Numbered from the stretch's first letter, positions 6,655 to 14,936 are shown. The stretch is DNA of 15,196 nucleotides from Clostridia bacterium (GCA_900769665.1 CAAGHL010000055.1:1-15196); one strand, 5' to 3'. The notes: a model not told the origin generated them from the sequence alone. A program made the numbers and translations.

Positions 6655-7671
6655 TTATTTGCTGGTATATTGCGGCGCAATGCCGAATTTTTCCGCCAAG
6701 GTCACGTCCTCGCCGAGCACAAACTCGGTGCACGTCGGGTACTTGTTTGTAGCGTAGTAACTTGCCACGTTTTTGCCTGCATCGTAACCCGTCACGTTGT
6801 ATATGCCTTGGTGAAAGTGCGGATCGTCGCGCATATTAAGCGGCACATTGCGGAACTTGACGGAAGCAAGCACGCAGTTGTTGTCCGTCCTTTCACAATA
6901 TGCAATCATGTCGTCCACAAGCTTGACTTTGTTGGCGTTTGCCTCCTCGCTACCCACGCTAAACTCGCTAGGAGTAACCAAAAACAAATTGGATACGCCG
7001 TAGCCGTTGCCAAGCTCGGCAAGTCCGTCAACAATGGACTGTAACCGACCGAAGTAGTCGATTTCGCCCTTTGCCCAACGCGTGGCATCGGCTTCGCCTT
7101 GGCACCACACCATAAACACGCGACGTACCGTGTACTCGTTTGCAAGCAAGTAATCCACCGCCGCCGTCAAGCGACGTTTGGACTCCTCGAAGTAGTCCGT
7201 TTCCTCGGCGTTAGGTATCCACTTGCCTATCGACGTACCGCCCACGCTAGCCGACACGCACACAAGCGGCGTGTTGGTTTGTTCGTAGTAGCCTTCCACA
7301 AACGCCGACACCATACTGCCCTTTTTCTTGCCGTCACCATTTTGTCCTGCGTCGGCAAGCGCCTCGTTGTTTTCCGTTGCACCGAAGGGTTCTACCACGT
7401 CGTACAATTTGCTCGGGTCAGCAACGGCACGAAACTCATATCCGTGTCCTTGCTCGGCAACAACGCTGTCAATAGCCTCTCCGCGCCCTGCCATGTTGGA
7501 TTGTCCCATAAATATTGCCACGTCCATCGTTTTGTCGCCCGTCGGCGGCTCCGGCGGAGTGTCGTTTTGACATCCGCAAACCGTCGCAAACACCGTCAAA
7601 ATGCACAAAATAAGCAATACGTATGCAAAATTTTTGGTCAAATTGTATTTTTTCATTTTTGCCGTCCTCAT
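6655..7671 (-). CDS. Lipoprotein SGNH/SASA-type carbohydrate acetylesterase
   Basis: A predicted surface lipoprotein that would remove acetyl groups from sugars; the PF03629 (SASA) family covers sialate O-acetylesterases and CE6-like acetylxylan esterases. Of 338 residues, 11-30 form the signal helix and VCGC (31-34) is a good lipobox, followed by a Pro-rich linker. The catalytic blocks are in order: MGQSNMAGRGE with nucleophile S58, VGGT at 143-146, WCQGEADA at 189-196, and D282/H285 in DDPHFHQG. The first ATG (7671) overlaps the GH3 stop by four bases (ATGA), implying coupled translation. A second ATG at 7656 has GAGG nine bases upstream and gives a cleaner signal peptide, so it may be the real start. 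Beside a GH3 enzyme and uronate genes, acetylxylan is a likelier substrate than sialic acid. Confidence 0.85.
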   Translation of the reverse strand: MRTAKMKKYNLTKNFAYVLLILCILTVFATVCGCQNDTPPEPPTGDKTMDVAIFMGQSNMAGRGEAIDSVVAEQGHGYEFRAVADPSKLYDVVEPFGATENNEALADAGQNGDGKKKGSMVSAFVEGYYEQTNTPLVCVSASVGGTSIGKWIPNAEETDYFEESKRRLTAAVDYLLANEYTVRRVFMVWCQGEADATRWAKGEIDYFGRLQSIVDGLAELGNGYGVSNLFLVTPSEFSVGSEEANANKVKLVDDMIAYCERTDNNCVLASVKFRNVPLNMRDDPHFHQGIYNVTGYDAGKNVASYYATNKYPTCTEFVLGEDVTLAEKFGIAPQYTSK

Positions 7672-10600
7672 GCTTTTGCCGTCTTGCGCTTGTACAGGTA
7701 GCTAAACGCTACAAAGCCGATACTCGCCGCAAACAGCACGTATGCCGAAATGGTAGAAGCCTTCAAAGCAACCTGCCAAGCAGGGGTAATCTTGACAACA
7801 ACCGTGTCGTTGGTAATCTTGTTCATTGCCGCACTACGTGCCACGACGTACAACACTCGGTGAGTTGCATCGCGCATTTGCCAAGCAAGTTTGCCGTAGC
7901 CGACGCTATACGCGTCAAAGTCGTTGGTAACGCCGTCAAATGTGCTGTTGGAGCGCACCACCGTGCCGTCGGGCAAATCGTTGCCGTACATCACGCCTGC
8001 GACGGGGTTCATGTAGGCGTCTTTTTCGTTTTTCGGGTAGAAGTCGGAGATAACAAAGCCGTTCATGCCCATTTCGCCGCGCAACACGATGTTGCAAAAT
8101 CCTTGGATACTGCTCCACTTTGCGCCCATGCGGTTTAGTCCCGTCATCATGCCCATCATTCGCATTTCGTCGCCGTACTCGATGCACAGTTCAATCGGGG
8201 TAAGGTACAGCTCCCGTATGCTTTGTTCGTTTGCCCACACGCCCATAGCGTGGCGGTTGGTTTCCTGCTCGTTTAGCAATGCGTGCTTGAGTATCACAAA
8301 CACACCTTTGCTTTGCGTGCCTTTTACTTCGTATGCGCACGCCATGCCCGTCAAAAATCCGTCTTCGCTGTAGTACTCAAAGTTACGTCCGCAGTAACTG
8401 CCGCGGTGCAAATTGATGCCGTAGCCGTAGATACCGCTCATGCCTGCCCACAAGCACTCTTCGCCGATTTGTTTGCCAAGTTCCTCTGCCAATGCCGTAT
8501 TGTAGGTTGCGGCGACAATGCCGTTGCATACAAAGAAGTTGGGGTACTCCTCCGTGCCGCTACCCAGTTCCTTGGCAAAGCCTTCCCACGGGGCGCCCGT
8601 GGAGTTGAAGTCGTACTTGCTGTTGTTTTCCGCATCGCCCGGGACGGGACCGACGGCGCCGTTGAATTGCAACGTTTGCGGAGCGTTGATCGAGCCGATT
8701 GCCTCGGTAAGGCGCAAGCCGTTGCTCAAAAACGCACACATTTCCTTCCAAGTGATTTTGTCAAGCAAGTCCTCCCACAGCGGATTGGAGTAATCCAGCA
8801 AATTGCCTTCCTCGTCGGCACGCAGTAGCGCAAGGGTCGTTGCGTTGTCAGCGCCGCTTGTCGGGTAGTCGTAGGGGTCTTGCTCGGGCGTTGGGGTTGC
8901 CATGTCGGAAGCAAGCTTGTTTGTTGCCGTCAGCGTGATTTTGCCACGCAGCGTGCCCGTCCAATCGTTACGCGACGTGTACACTTGCGCGCGGTCTTCC
9001 TCGTCGAAACCGTCGTACTTGCGGAAGTCCACATCATCGAATTGGTTGGTGATTTTGCTCACGCCGTAGTTGGCTTGTTCGCCGTCGTAGCGCGCGGTAA
9101 AGTTGAAGTTTGCCGACTTTATCGTTTCGTTGGTAGAATACTTTTCCGCATCGAACTCGATGTGCGTATTCCACACGTTGGCGGCGTTGCCGTCCTTGTC
9201 CATGCGCGGATTGGCGGCGTGCGCAACGCCCTTTTTGGCAAGCACGTTGTTTGTTGCCTCGTGCGCATTGTCGGCAACCGTCAAGTAGTAGTTGTCCACG
9301 CTGTCCGTCGAGCCAATGACGTAGGTTTTCGCCTCATTGGCGTCGTATGCGGCAAAGCGACGTTCGGCAACGGAAATGGTCACCGTTTGGGAGGCTCCTG
9401 CCGCAAGCACGTCGGTTTTGGCATATCCGACCAACTCGACAGCCGCCTTTTCCACGCCGTTTGCACGGTCGTATGCGGTGTAGGGTTTTTGCAAGTACAC
9501 CTGCACCACGTGTTTGCCCGATGTCGCGCCGGTGTTAGTGACCGTCGCAGTGACGTTGTATGTGACGGAGTTGTCCTTGTTGACAAACCGCTCCACGCCG
9601 TCCAAGCGAGTGGCAAAGGTTGTGTAGCTCAGTCCGTAACCGAAGGGATATGACACCGTTTGGGCGTACTCGTACTCGCCTGCGTTGCCCTGCCCGAGGA
9701 CGTAATCCTCGTAGCGAGTTTCCGTGTAGCGGTAGCCGTTGTAGATGCCCTCTTTGTACACGATATAACCGTGCGAGTTTTTGGCGTTGGGCAAAATGTC
9801 GGCGTTGTCGTACTCCATGTTGCCGTAGTTGTCGTACACGGGGTTGGCTTTGTTTTGGTAGAAGTAGGTGTCGGCAAGTCTGCCGGAGGGGTTGACCGCA
9901 CCCGTCAGCACACGCCCGATTGCGTTGGTGCCTGTGGAGCCTACCACGCCTACCCACAACACTGCGTCCACGCCGTAGTCGGGGTTGTCGGCAAAGTCGC
10001 ACTCCAATTGGTTTGCCGAATTGATAAGCACGACTATTTTGCCGATTGTGCCTGCCTCCTTCAAACGTTTGAGGTTGGTCAGTACGTCGCGTTCGTTGTC
10101 GCCCAGCGACAGGTAGTCGCCGCTTGTCATGCCTGCGGACTTGGTATTCATGGCAAAGTCGGCATTCTCGCCGCCGTTGCGAGATACTACAAGTATTGCC
10201 GCGTCGGCTTGATTGGTGGCATCGGTGGGCAGTGCGCTCCAAGGGGCGTCCTTGGTAACAAATGTTGCGCCTTGCTTGCGGTTGCCACTGACGGTGCTGT
10301 ACTTGTTGCCGTTTTTGTCGGTGACAACGCTACCTTGCCAGTATTGGTCGTTTGCCATGTACCAATTCCACAGTCCTTCGTTGACGGACAACCCTGCGGC
10401 GGTCAAACCGTCCTTGAGGTTGACGGCGTTTGCCGTGACGTTTTCCGTAAGGTTACTGCTGGAGCCGCTACCTGCGTGAACAAAGGTAACGCTGTTGGCA
10501 CTGTACAAAGATACGCTTGCGCCTGCGGAAAGGGGAAGAGCGTTGTTGTCGTTTTTCAACAGCACCATGCCTTCCTCGAGAGTTTTTTCGTTGATTGCCT

Positions 10601-10817
10601 CGCTTGCGGCGCGCAACTCGTCAACGGACTTGTACTGCGTGTCGTAAAAGTTGACGGGAGTGCTTGTACCCATGTTGATTACCTTTTGCGTGGACACTCC
10701 CAAAAACGAGTTGATTGCGCTTGCGTTGGCATTGGCTATTGCGCCGCCGACGGTCAGCAAACCGACAATGACGGCAAGTACGTTGCAAATAATTTTGGAA
10801 AGCAACTTAGTTTTCAT
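7668..10817 (-). CDS. Circularly permuted GH3 glycoside hydrolase, membrane anchored
   Basis: A family 3 glycosidase (beta-glucosidase or beta-xylosidase type) with domain order reversed. An N-terminal membrane helix (about 8-30) leads to the GH3 C-terminal alpha/beta domain (EEGMVLLKNDNNALPL at 81-96; candidate acid/base E217 in RNGGENAD). A fibronectin-III-like domain follows (YPFGYGLSYT onward, about 390-500), then a linker of some 170 residues and the (beta/alpha)8 domain. That domain holds GRNFEYYSED (810-819), K844/H845 in LKHALLNEQETNRHA, and nucleophile D925 in VISDF. A C-terminal helix (about 1023-1041) ends in basic residues, so both ends are in the membrane and the enzyme faces outward. 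The usual DGP substrate motif reads FNGAVGP (718-724), with Asn for Asp. The same reversed order is known in Ruminococcus and Butyrivibrio enzymes. The start has GAGGAGG upstream and overlaps the preceding gene by 11 bases. Confidence 0.9.
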   Translation of the reverse strand: MKTKLLSKIICNVLAVIVGLLTVGGAIANANASAINSFLGVSTQKVINMGTSTPVNFYDTQYKSVDELRAASEAINEKTLEEGMVLLKNDNNALPLSAGASVSLYSANSVTFVHAGSGSSSNLTENVTANAVNLKDGLTAAGLSVNEGLWNWYMANDQYWQGSVVTDKNGNKYSTVSGNRKQGATFVTKDAPWSALPTDATNQADAAILVVSRNGGENADFAMNTKSAGMTSGDYLSLGDNERDVLTNLKRLKEAGTIGKIVVLINSANQLECDFADNPDYGVDAVLWVGVVGSTGTNAIGRVLTGAVNPSGRLADTYFYQNKANPVYDNYGNMEYDNADILPNAKNSHGYIVYKEGIYNGYRYTETRYEDYVLGQGNAGEYEYAQTVSYPFGYGLSYTTFATRLDGVERFVNKDNSVTYNVTATVTNTGATSGKHVVQVYLQKPYTAYDRANGVEKAAVELVGYAKTDVLAAGASQTVTISVAERRFAAYDANEAKTYVIGSTDSVDNYYLTVADNAHEATNNVLAKKGVAHAANPRMDKDGNAANVWNTHIEFDAEKYSTNETIKSANFNFTARYDGEQANYGVSKITNQFDDVDFRKYDGFDEEDRAQVYTSRNDWTGTLRGKITLTATNKLASDMATPTPEQDPYDYPTSGADNATTLALLRADEEGNLLDYSNPLWEDLLDKITWKEMCAFLSNGLRLTEAIGSINAPQTLQFNGAVGPVPGDAENNSKYDFNSTGAPWEGFAKELGSGTEEYPNFFVCNGIVAATYNTALAEELGKQIGEECLWAGMSGIYGYGINLHRGSYCGRNFEYYSEDGFLTGMACAYEVKGTQSKGVFVILKHALLNEQETNRHAMGVWANEQSIRELYLTPIELCIEYGDEMRMMGMMTGLNRMGAKWSSIQGFCNIVLRGEMGMNGFVISDFYPKNEKDAYMNPVAGVMYGNDLPDGTVVRSNSTFDGVTNDFDAYSVGYGKLAWQMRDATHRVLYVVARSAAMNKITNDTVVVKITPAWQVALKASTISAYVLFAASIGFVAFSYLYKRKTAKA

Positions 10818-11325
10818 TTGTCGGAGCCTCCTCGGTTTGCGTGAGCTGTACGGGTTGCACGTCTTCCGTCGCTATGCAAACGGCTTTGTCTTGTTTCATG
10901 TACACCGCAACGTTGGCGACAACGGTGCTAAGCAAAAACAGCACTACGCACCACACGTATTTTTTGTCCAGCGCGGCAAAGCTTTGCGCATTGATACCGC
11001 CGTAGAACACGTCCGCCAAGTACATGTAGCTTGCGTACACAAACAGCAGAAATCCCACAAAGTTTGTAAGGGCAAGTATCGGTGCGGCAAAGGGCGACGA
11101 GTAGTGGCTGAGCGAACACAGCACGTACAGCACTATGCCGACAATGCCAAGCGCAACCGCCAAGCCGTCGTAGTAGGCGGTAGACTTGTACCCCACCGCA
11201 TACACCACCGACTGCGCCACGGCAAGCACGCAGGAAGCTATGCCCACGTAAAAGCCGACGGTTTTGTGCGTGACGGTTTGTTTGATTTCGTTGCCGACGT
11301 TGGCAAAGAAAGATTTGAATGTCAT
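10807..11325 (-). CDS. Small four-helix membrane protein coupled to the GH3 gene
   Basis: This 172-residue protein is of no family I recognise. Four hydrophobic segments stand out at about 23-45, 53-72, 80-103 and 122-142. A short amphipathic N-terminus and a hydrophilic, Gln/Glu/Thr-rich tail (about 150-172) probably both face the cytoplasm. The ATG at 11325 has CGAGGT seven bases upstream. Just before that site is a small hairpin, GTTAG-CAAAA-CTAAC (minus strand), that could affect initiation. The gene ends 11 bases inside the GH3 start region, so the two are almost certainly co-translated. A role in placing, anchoring or partnering the membrane-bound GH3 enzyme is inference from that coupling only. 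Confidence 0.8.
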   Translation of the reverse strand: MTFKSFFANVGNEIKQTVTHKTVGFYVGIASCVLAVAQSVVYAVGYKSTAYYDGLAVALGIVGIVLYVLCSLSHYSSPFAAPILALTNFVGFLLFVYASYMYLADVFYGGINAQSFAALDKKYVWCVVLFLLSTVVANVAVYMKQDKAVCIATEDVQPVQLTQTEEAPTNEN

Positions 11326-11484
11326 TGTAAACCTCGTTTTGTTAGTTTTGCTAACTCGTTTTGCTTGAAAGTTTTTCCTTTGAGATTGATTTTTGTTTAC
11401 GGTTTATCGACGGGAAAACGCCGAGTTTTGAATAAATCAGCCGACAAATCGTCGGAAAATTGTCGTAAACTTTTTGATGCGTTA
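11326..11484. other. Spacer with small dyads
   Basis: This 159-bp gap between the EEP gene and the four-helix gene has no gene. It contains CCGAC-AAATC-GTCGG near 11442-11456, not followed by a clear T-run on the minus strand, and the GTTAG/CTAAC hairpin near 11341-11355. No promoter is assigned. Confidence 0.3.
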
Positions 11485-12402
11485 CTATTTTTCGCTTACA
11501 TTATCCTGTTGCATGCGTAGTTCGCAAAAAATCGGACAATGGTCGCTTGCGGCAAGGGTGACGTTGTCGCGGAGCACACGGTAGCTATCAAAAATCACTT
11601 TGTCGTTTGCCACGATGTGGTCGATTGCCTCGCCCGTAGGGGACATTTCGCCGACAATGTGCGTGGTACGCAAGCCGTCGTCGCCGCCCGAAAGCGCATT
11701 GTGCTGTCCGTCAACGTAGCCGTTGTCCGTCCACACGGTAAAGGGCGCACTGCTTGCGGTAGTGTTGAAGTCGCCGCACACCGCAACGGGCAAAGCGCCG
11801 TAGGTTGTACAAACGTTGTTTATTGCCGCAACGGCTTGGCGGTAGTTGCTTGTGCGCCAAACGATGGCGAGTTCGGCGAGTTCCTCGGCGGTCAAATCTT
11901 CCAAACCTTGGTACTTGTTGCGTGTGACTGCGCCGTGAATGTTGGCAACGATAAATTTGTTGCCGAGTTTGTCGGCAAATACGCAAATAGCGACGGATTT
12001 GCTCGGCGAGCCGTGGTCGCTGTCCACGAAAACTTCCGTGTGCTGAAACAGCACGCTTAGTTTGTCCGTATCGTACAGTATCGGCGTGCGACACACTTGG
12101 TCGTCCACCGTACTGCAAGCGACGGCGTAGTTTGCGTGAGCCACCGCAAAGGGGTCGACAATCCGCGCGTATGCGTTGGGCGTTGCTTCCTGCAAACAAA
12201 CAATGTCGGGTTGCTCGGCGGCAAGCGTGGACAAACAAGCCTGCACGTCGGCACTGCCTTGGTAGATGTTCCAAGTAAGCACCGTTACGTTTGTTTGGCG
12301 ATCTTCGGCGCTATCACAAGCGGCAAAAGCCGTCAAAAACACGCCCAAAAGCACACAAATTGTCAATACGTATGCGATTTTTTTGTACAAAGTCGTTTTC
12401 AA
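11485..12402 (-). CDS. Lipoprotein of the endonuclease/exonuclease/phosphatase (EEP) superfamily
   Basis: This 305-residue protein has a signal helix (about 8-28) and Cys29 in TAFAAC, a plausible though imperfect lipobox, so it is probably a surface lipoprotein. The EEP fold motifs are complete: TWNIYQ (43-48), LQE (70-72), NIH (154-156), GDFN (210-213), IDHI (260-263) and SDHCP (286-290), which supply the metal, phosphate and catalytic His residues. Members cleave phosphodiesters or phosphomonoesters in nucleic acids, lipids and inositol phosphates; the substrate here cannot be told. The start appears to be TTG at 12402, since it immediately precedes the KKIAYVL signal sequence and no ATG lies nearby. 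No strong ribosome binding site was seen. It follows the esterase gene by 59 bases. Confidence 0.88.
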   Translation of the reverse strand: MKTTLYKKIAYVLTICVLLGVFLTAFAACDSAEDRQTNVTVLTWNIYQGSADVQACLSTLAAEQPDIVCLQEATPNAYARIVDPFAVAHANYAVACSTVDDQVCRTPILYDTDKLSVLFQHTEVFVDSDHGSPSKSVAICVFADKLGNKFIVANIHGAVTRNKYQGLEDLTAEELAELAIVWRTSNYRQAVAAINNVCTTYGALPVAVCGDFNTTASSAPFTVWTDNGYVDGQHNALSGGDDGLRTTHIVGEMSPTGEAIDHIVANDKVIFDSYRVLRDNVTLAASDHCPIFCELRMQQDNVSEK

Positions 12403-12461
12403 TTTTTTTTACTTAGGTTGATGTCGCAAATGGAGTTTTTTTACACTACCGCAAAGAGCCG

Positions 12462-13451
12462 CTAAAACCCAAGACCTTGCAAAAACGCCGTTGCGTTGTC
12501 CGTCCAAGCCTTGGCTTCCGGGTAGTCGGCGGCGATGCCCACGCCGTGAGCCGTAGTGCCGTTGTCGTCGAATACGTCAAGTTGGTACTGCACGCCGCAG
12601 TCGTCCAAAGCGGATGCAAACAAGTAGGTGTTTTGACTGCTGACGGTGCCGTCGTGCTCGTGACACCATAGGTAGGTAGGCGGTGTGAACTTTGTTACGT
12701 TGTCCGCCGAAGAATAGGTTGCGTACAGCGTTTCGTCGTTGGCGGTAAACACTCGGCGAGTGCCTTTGTGCGTGATGTCGTCGGCAAAACTTGTCACGGC
12801 GTAGCACAGCACGCCTGCGTTTGGGGTTGCCGACAACTTGTCCGTGTCGTCCGCCGTGTAGTCGGGGTCGTCCACCACAAAGCCGCCCTTGGTAAGCAAC
12901 ACGCTAGCCAAATGTCCGCCTGCGGAGTAGCCTTGCACGGCAATTTTGTCGGGATTGACGTACCAACGCTCGGCATTGGCACGCACCAATTTTACTGCGC
13001 GTGTGCCGTCTGCAAGTATTTGTTTGTAGCACACTTCGTCGTCCACTGCAGTCGTGCGGTAGTTGACCACAAACACCGAAATGCCTGCCGCATTGTACTT
13101 GGCGGCTATTGCCGAAGCTTCCTTTTGGTCGCCGTCGTTGTCCGCGCCGCCCTTGTTTGTAGCGTTGCTTAGGTGGTTGTAGCCGCCGCCCGGGAAGACC
13201 ACCACCGCGCCGCCCGTAGGAAACGGAGCAAGGTAGGGCGTAATGAAACAATAGGCGTAGCAATTGTTGTCACTGTCGTAGGGGACGTTGTTGTCCGCAT
13301 ACAGGTACACTTTGTCGTGATTTTTACTGCCGTCGGTGTTGTCGATTTTGTGGTCGGGCGGATTGTCGTTGGTAGGCGTGCAACCGACAAAGGCAAACGC
13401 CAAACACACCGCTAGCAATGCGATACCGAGAAATTTGTGTAATGTTTTCAT
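12462..13451 (-). CDS. Lipoprotein alpha/beta-hydrolase, carbohydrate esterase type
   Basis: A predicted surface esterase of 329 residues, resembling the BD-FAE/esterase-lipase group that includes acetyl- and feruloyl-xylan esterases. The signal helix covers about 6-22 and FVGC with Cys24 is a good lipobox, followed by a Pro/Asp-rich linker. The oxyanion region reads VVFPGGGYNHL (85-95). The catalytic triad is S176 in GYSAGGH, D267 in HEHDGTVSSQNT, and H302 in AHGVG. The ATG at 13451 lacks a strong Shine-Dalgarno sequence (only CGGTAAAAAC upstream), but the signal peptide fixes the start. A 201-bp gap full of hairpins separates it from the phosphatase gene. Deacylation of hemicellulose beside the SASA esterase and GH3 is the inferred role; a lipid esterase remains possible. 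Confidence 0.87.
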   Translation of the reverse strand: MKTLHKFLGIALLAVCLAFAFVGCTPTNDNPPDHKIDNTDGSKNHDKVYLYADNNVPYDSDNNCYAYCFITPYLAPFPTGGAVVVFPGGGYNHLSNATNKGGADNDGDQKEASAIAAKYNAAGISVFVVNYRTTAVDDEVCYKQILADGTRAVKLVRANAERWYVNPDKIAVQGYSAGGHLASVLLTKGGFVVDDPDYTADDTDKLSATPNAGVLCYAVTSFADDITHKGTRRVFTANDETLYATYSSADNVTKFTPPTYLWCHEHDGTVSSQNTYLFASALDDCGVQYQLDVFDDNGTTAHGVGIAADYPEAKAWTDNATAFLQGLGF

Positions 13452-13489
13452 GTTTTTACCGTTTTTTGTACTGATTATTTACAAGCCCC

Positions 13490-13512
13490 TACTCGTCAAC
13501 GTTAGGTTGCGT
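13490..13512 (+). repeat. Bulged-hairpin family, copy with CAAC/GTTG stem
   Basis: The copy reads TACTCGT, CAAC (13497-13500), GTTAG loop, GTTG (13506-13509), CG. It is identical in foot and loop to the copies at 3495 and 15011, and differs only in the stem pair that makes CAAC/GTTG instead of CCAC/GTGG or CGAC/GTCG. Confidence 0.65.
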
Positions 13513-13527
13513 GCACGTTAGGTGCCG
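13511..13527 (+). repeat. Bulged-hairpin family, adjacent copy with GCAC/GTGC stem
   Basis: It begins directly after the previous copy, in the order GT, GCAC (13513-13516), GTTAG loop, GTGC (13522-13525), CG. Its foot overlaps the CG of the preceding hairpin, giving a tandem pair. Confidence 0.55.
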
Positions 13528-13620
13528 TTAGGTTGCTTTGGTGAGTAAAAACTTGTTACAATTAGGTTGTTTGTTATTAGCTCAATATCTTATAAACCAA
13601 CTGTGCCTTACATCCGCCAC

Positions 13621-13644
13621 TACTCGTCTCCTCGGCGAGGGGCG
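13621..13644 (+). repeat. Bulged-hairpin family, divergent copy with CTCCTC/GAGGGG stem
   Basis: It has the same foot (TACTCGT before, CG after) but a longer stem, CTCCTC (13628-13633) with GAGGGG (13637-13642), around a GGC loop and with one G:T pair. It lies at the very end of the phosphatase gene, just downstream of its stop on the minus strand. Confidence 0.5.
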
Positions 13645-13652
13645 TCAGGTGG

Positions 13653-14795
13653 CTAGTCGGCTAGTAGGTTGTTGCGGATGGCATTGTAGGTTTCCGCCGA
13701 AACGCCGATGGATTGCAAGTAGCTTTCGGCACGTTGTTGTAGCGTTGCGCCGTCGTAACCGTCAAAGCCGAAGTAGGCGTTGTGGGTGTTGCTTGGCGTT
13801 TTTACGTCGTCGATTTTGCCGAAGTTGCTAAACAAGTAGTCGCGCAACAAGTCTTCCTCACTCATGCCGCACAGTGCGCCGATGATGTAGCTGACCATGC
13901 CCGTGCGGTCAGTGCCGATGTTGCAGTGGTATACAACGGGGTAGTTGTTGCTGTCGGCAAGCAACTCCATCAATTGTTTCAGTTGCGCATCGTTTGCCGT
14001 GTGCATGTCCGCACTACCTTTCATTGGGATTGCCACGTAGTTGACCCCGTCCACCACGCTTACAAGGGGTGCACCGGTCGGGTAGCCGTTGCGTGCATCC
14101 AAGCGGAAGTCCACTTCGGTGCGTATACCGAGTTGCCCGACCACCACCGACTTGCCTGCCGCGGTGATTTCCGCAACGACCGCGTCGGGTTCCTCGTACT
14201 TGACCTCGTTGCCGTCGGCATCCAAGCGGTAACTTGCGTTCCAACGCGCGCTACGGTAGATGATACCTTGCTTCATGCGTTTGCCGCTTGCCGTCATCCA
14301 GCCGCCTACATCGCGGAAGTTGGTCACGCCGTCCACGTACAGATTGCGTGGTCCGTCGCTTGCCGTGGCAAACGTGCCGATTGCGCTTTGTTCGCCGTCC
14401 GCCGAAACACGCCAGTAGTACTTGGCAGCAATCTTGCAATTGTACAAATTGTATGACGTTTGCGGCGTGTAGAAAGTTTGAGCGTTGGTCAGGTCTGCGT
14501 TTTCCGACACTTCGAGTTTGTATTCCTCATGCGTTTTGCCGCTTTTCCAAGTCAGTTTGACAGGGTCGGGGCGTGACAGCTCGGCAATGCCCTTTACCTC
14601 GTCGGTGTCGACGTCGGGCGTGTAGTCGGTGTTGAAACGCACTTGCAAGTAGTAGCTTTGTAGCTCGGTGTGGATGTCGACGGGCGCTTGGAACTCGCCA
14701 AGGGTAATGCCATCCGTGCCTGCGCACGCAAACAGCGACAGCAGACTTGCCACGCACAGCAATGCGACAAGCAATGTGGATAGATGCTTTTTCAT
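13653..14795 (-). CDS. Lipoprotein tyrosine-type phosphatase (PF13350-like) with FN3-like domain
   Basis: A predicted surface lipoprotein of 380 residues. The signal helix covers about 5-22, with Cys24 in LFACAG. Residues about 75-140 look like a fibronectin-III-type beta domain (KLTWKSGKTHEEYKLEVSEN, YYWRVSADG). The phosphatase domain follows: VTNFRDVGGW (157-166) and IIYRSARWN (178-186), hallmarks of the Y_phosphatase3 family, and the P-loop HCNIGTDRTG with C291 and R297 (C-X5-R). Family members act on phosphotyrosine, phosphoinositides or other phosphomonoesters; the substrate is unknown. I chose the ATG at 14795, preceded by CGGAGGTCAA; a longer frame to 14900 lacks a signal peptide at its start. 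As the first gene of the block it sits next to the repeat element that crosses the window junction. Confidence 0.9.
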   Translation of the reverse strand: MKKHLSTLLVALLCVASLLSLFACAGTDGITLGEFQAPVDIHTELQSYYLQVRFNTDYTPDVDTDEVKGIAELSRPDPVKLTWKSGKTHEEYKLEVSENADLTNAQTFYTPQTSYNLYNCKIAAKYYWRVSADGEQSAIGTFATASDGPRNLYVDGVTNFRDVGGWMTASGKRMKQGIIYRSARWNASYRLDADGNEVKYEEPDAVVAEITAAGKSVVVGQLGIRTEVDFRLDARNGYPTGAPLVSVVDGVNYVAIPMKGSADMHTANDAQLKQLMELLADSNNYPVVYHCNIGTDRTGMVSYIIGALCGMSEEDLLRDYLFSNFGKIDDVKTPSNTHNAYFGFDGYDGATLQQRAESYLQSIGVSAETYNAIRNNLLAD

Positions 14796-14860
14796 TTGAC
14801 CTCCGTATCGGGATGATTTGCAAGTTACTAGGCGCTTGCACCGCCGTTGCAAACATGTTT

Positions 14861-14936
14861 CGTATGGAAATTTACACAGCCGCAACACAAGTTTTTGCAC
14901 TCGATTAGGCGGTTGTTCTACTCGAATTTACATACG
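14861..14936. promoter_or_regulatory. Inverted repeat upstream of the first gene, possible operator
   Basis: CGTATGGAAATT (14861-14872) and AATTTACATACG (14925-14936) are complementary at 11 of 12 positions, 52 bases apart, 66-141 bases upstream of the phosphatase start. The promoter for this gene block should lie near here, so paired regulator sites are conceivable. No clear -35/-10 pair was identified and no regulator gene is in the window. Confidence 0.25.

Larger units (their letters stand above)
13452..13652. repeat. Intergenic hairpin cluster
   Basis: The 201-bp gap between the phosphatase and esterase genes has no gene but holds three members of the bulged-hairpin family (13490-13512, 13511-13527, 13621-13644). 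It also has a further GTTAGGTTGC at 13527-13536 and CAATTAGGTTG near 13550 that resembles the loop of the 245-313 hairpin. The stretch TATTAGCT...CTTA upstream of the 13621 hairpin recalls TATTAGCT...CTTA at 10-30, upstream of the hairpin at 49. This hints that longer units are shared between the two regions. Confidence 0.55.

Noticed and set aside
9660..10844. 394-residue plus-strand open frame opposite the GH3 gene
   Set aside because: It is a shadow of the GH3 reading frame (long runs of Val/Gly/Cys) with no recognisable domain; the minus-strand GH3 has all its motifs.
11437..11460. Intrinsic terminator between the EEP gene and the four-helix gene
   Set aside because: The CCGAC/GTCGG stem is only five pairs and is followed on the minus strand by CTGATTTATT, not a T-run.
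13490..13536. Integron attC sites (GTTAGGT and ACCTAAC match the GTTRRRY/RYYYAAC boxes)
   Set aside because: The boxes occur singly inside 13-base hairpins. No partner box lies at attC distance, the genes are not organised as cassettes, and no integrase is present.
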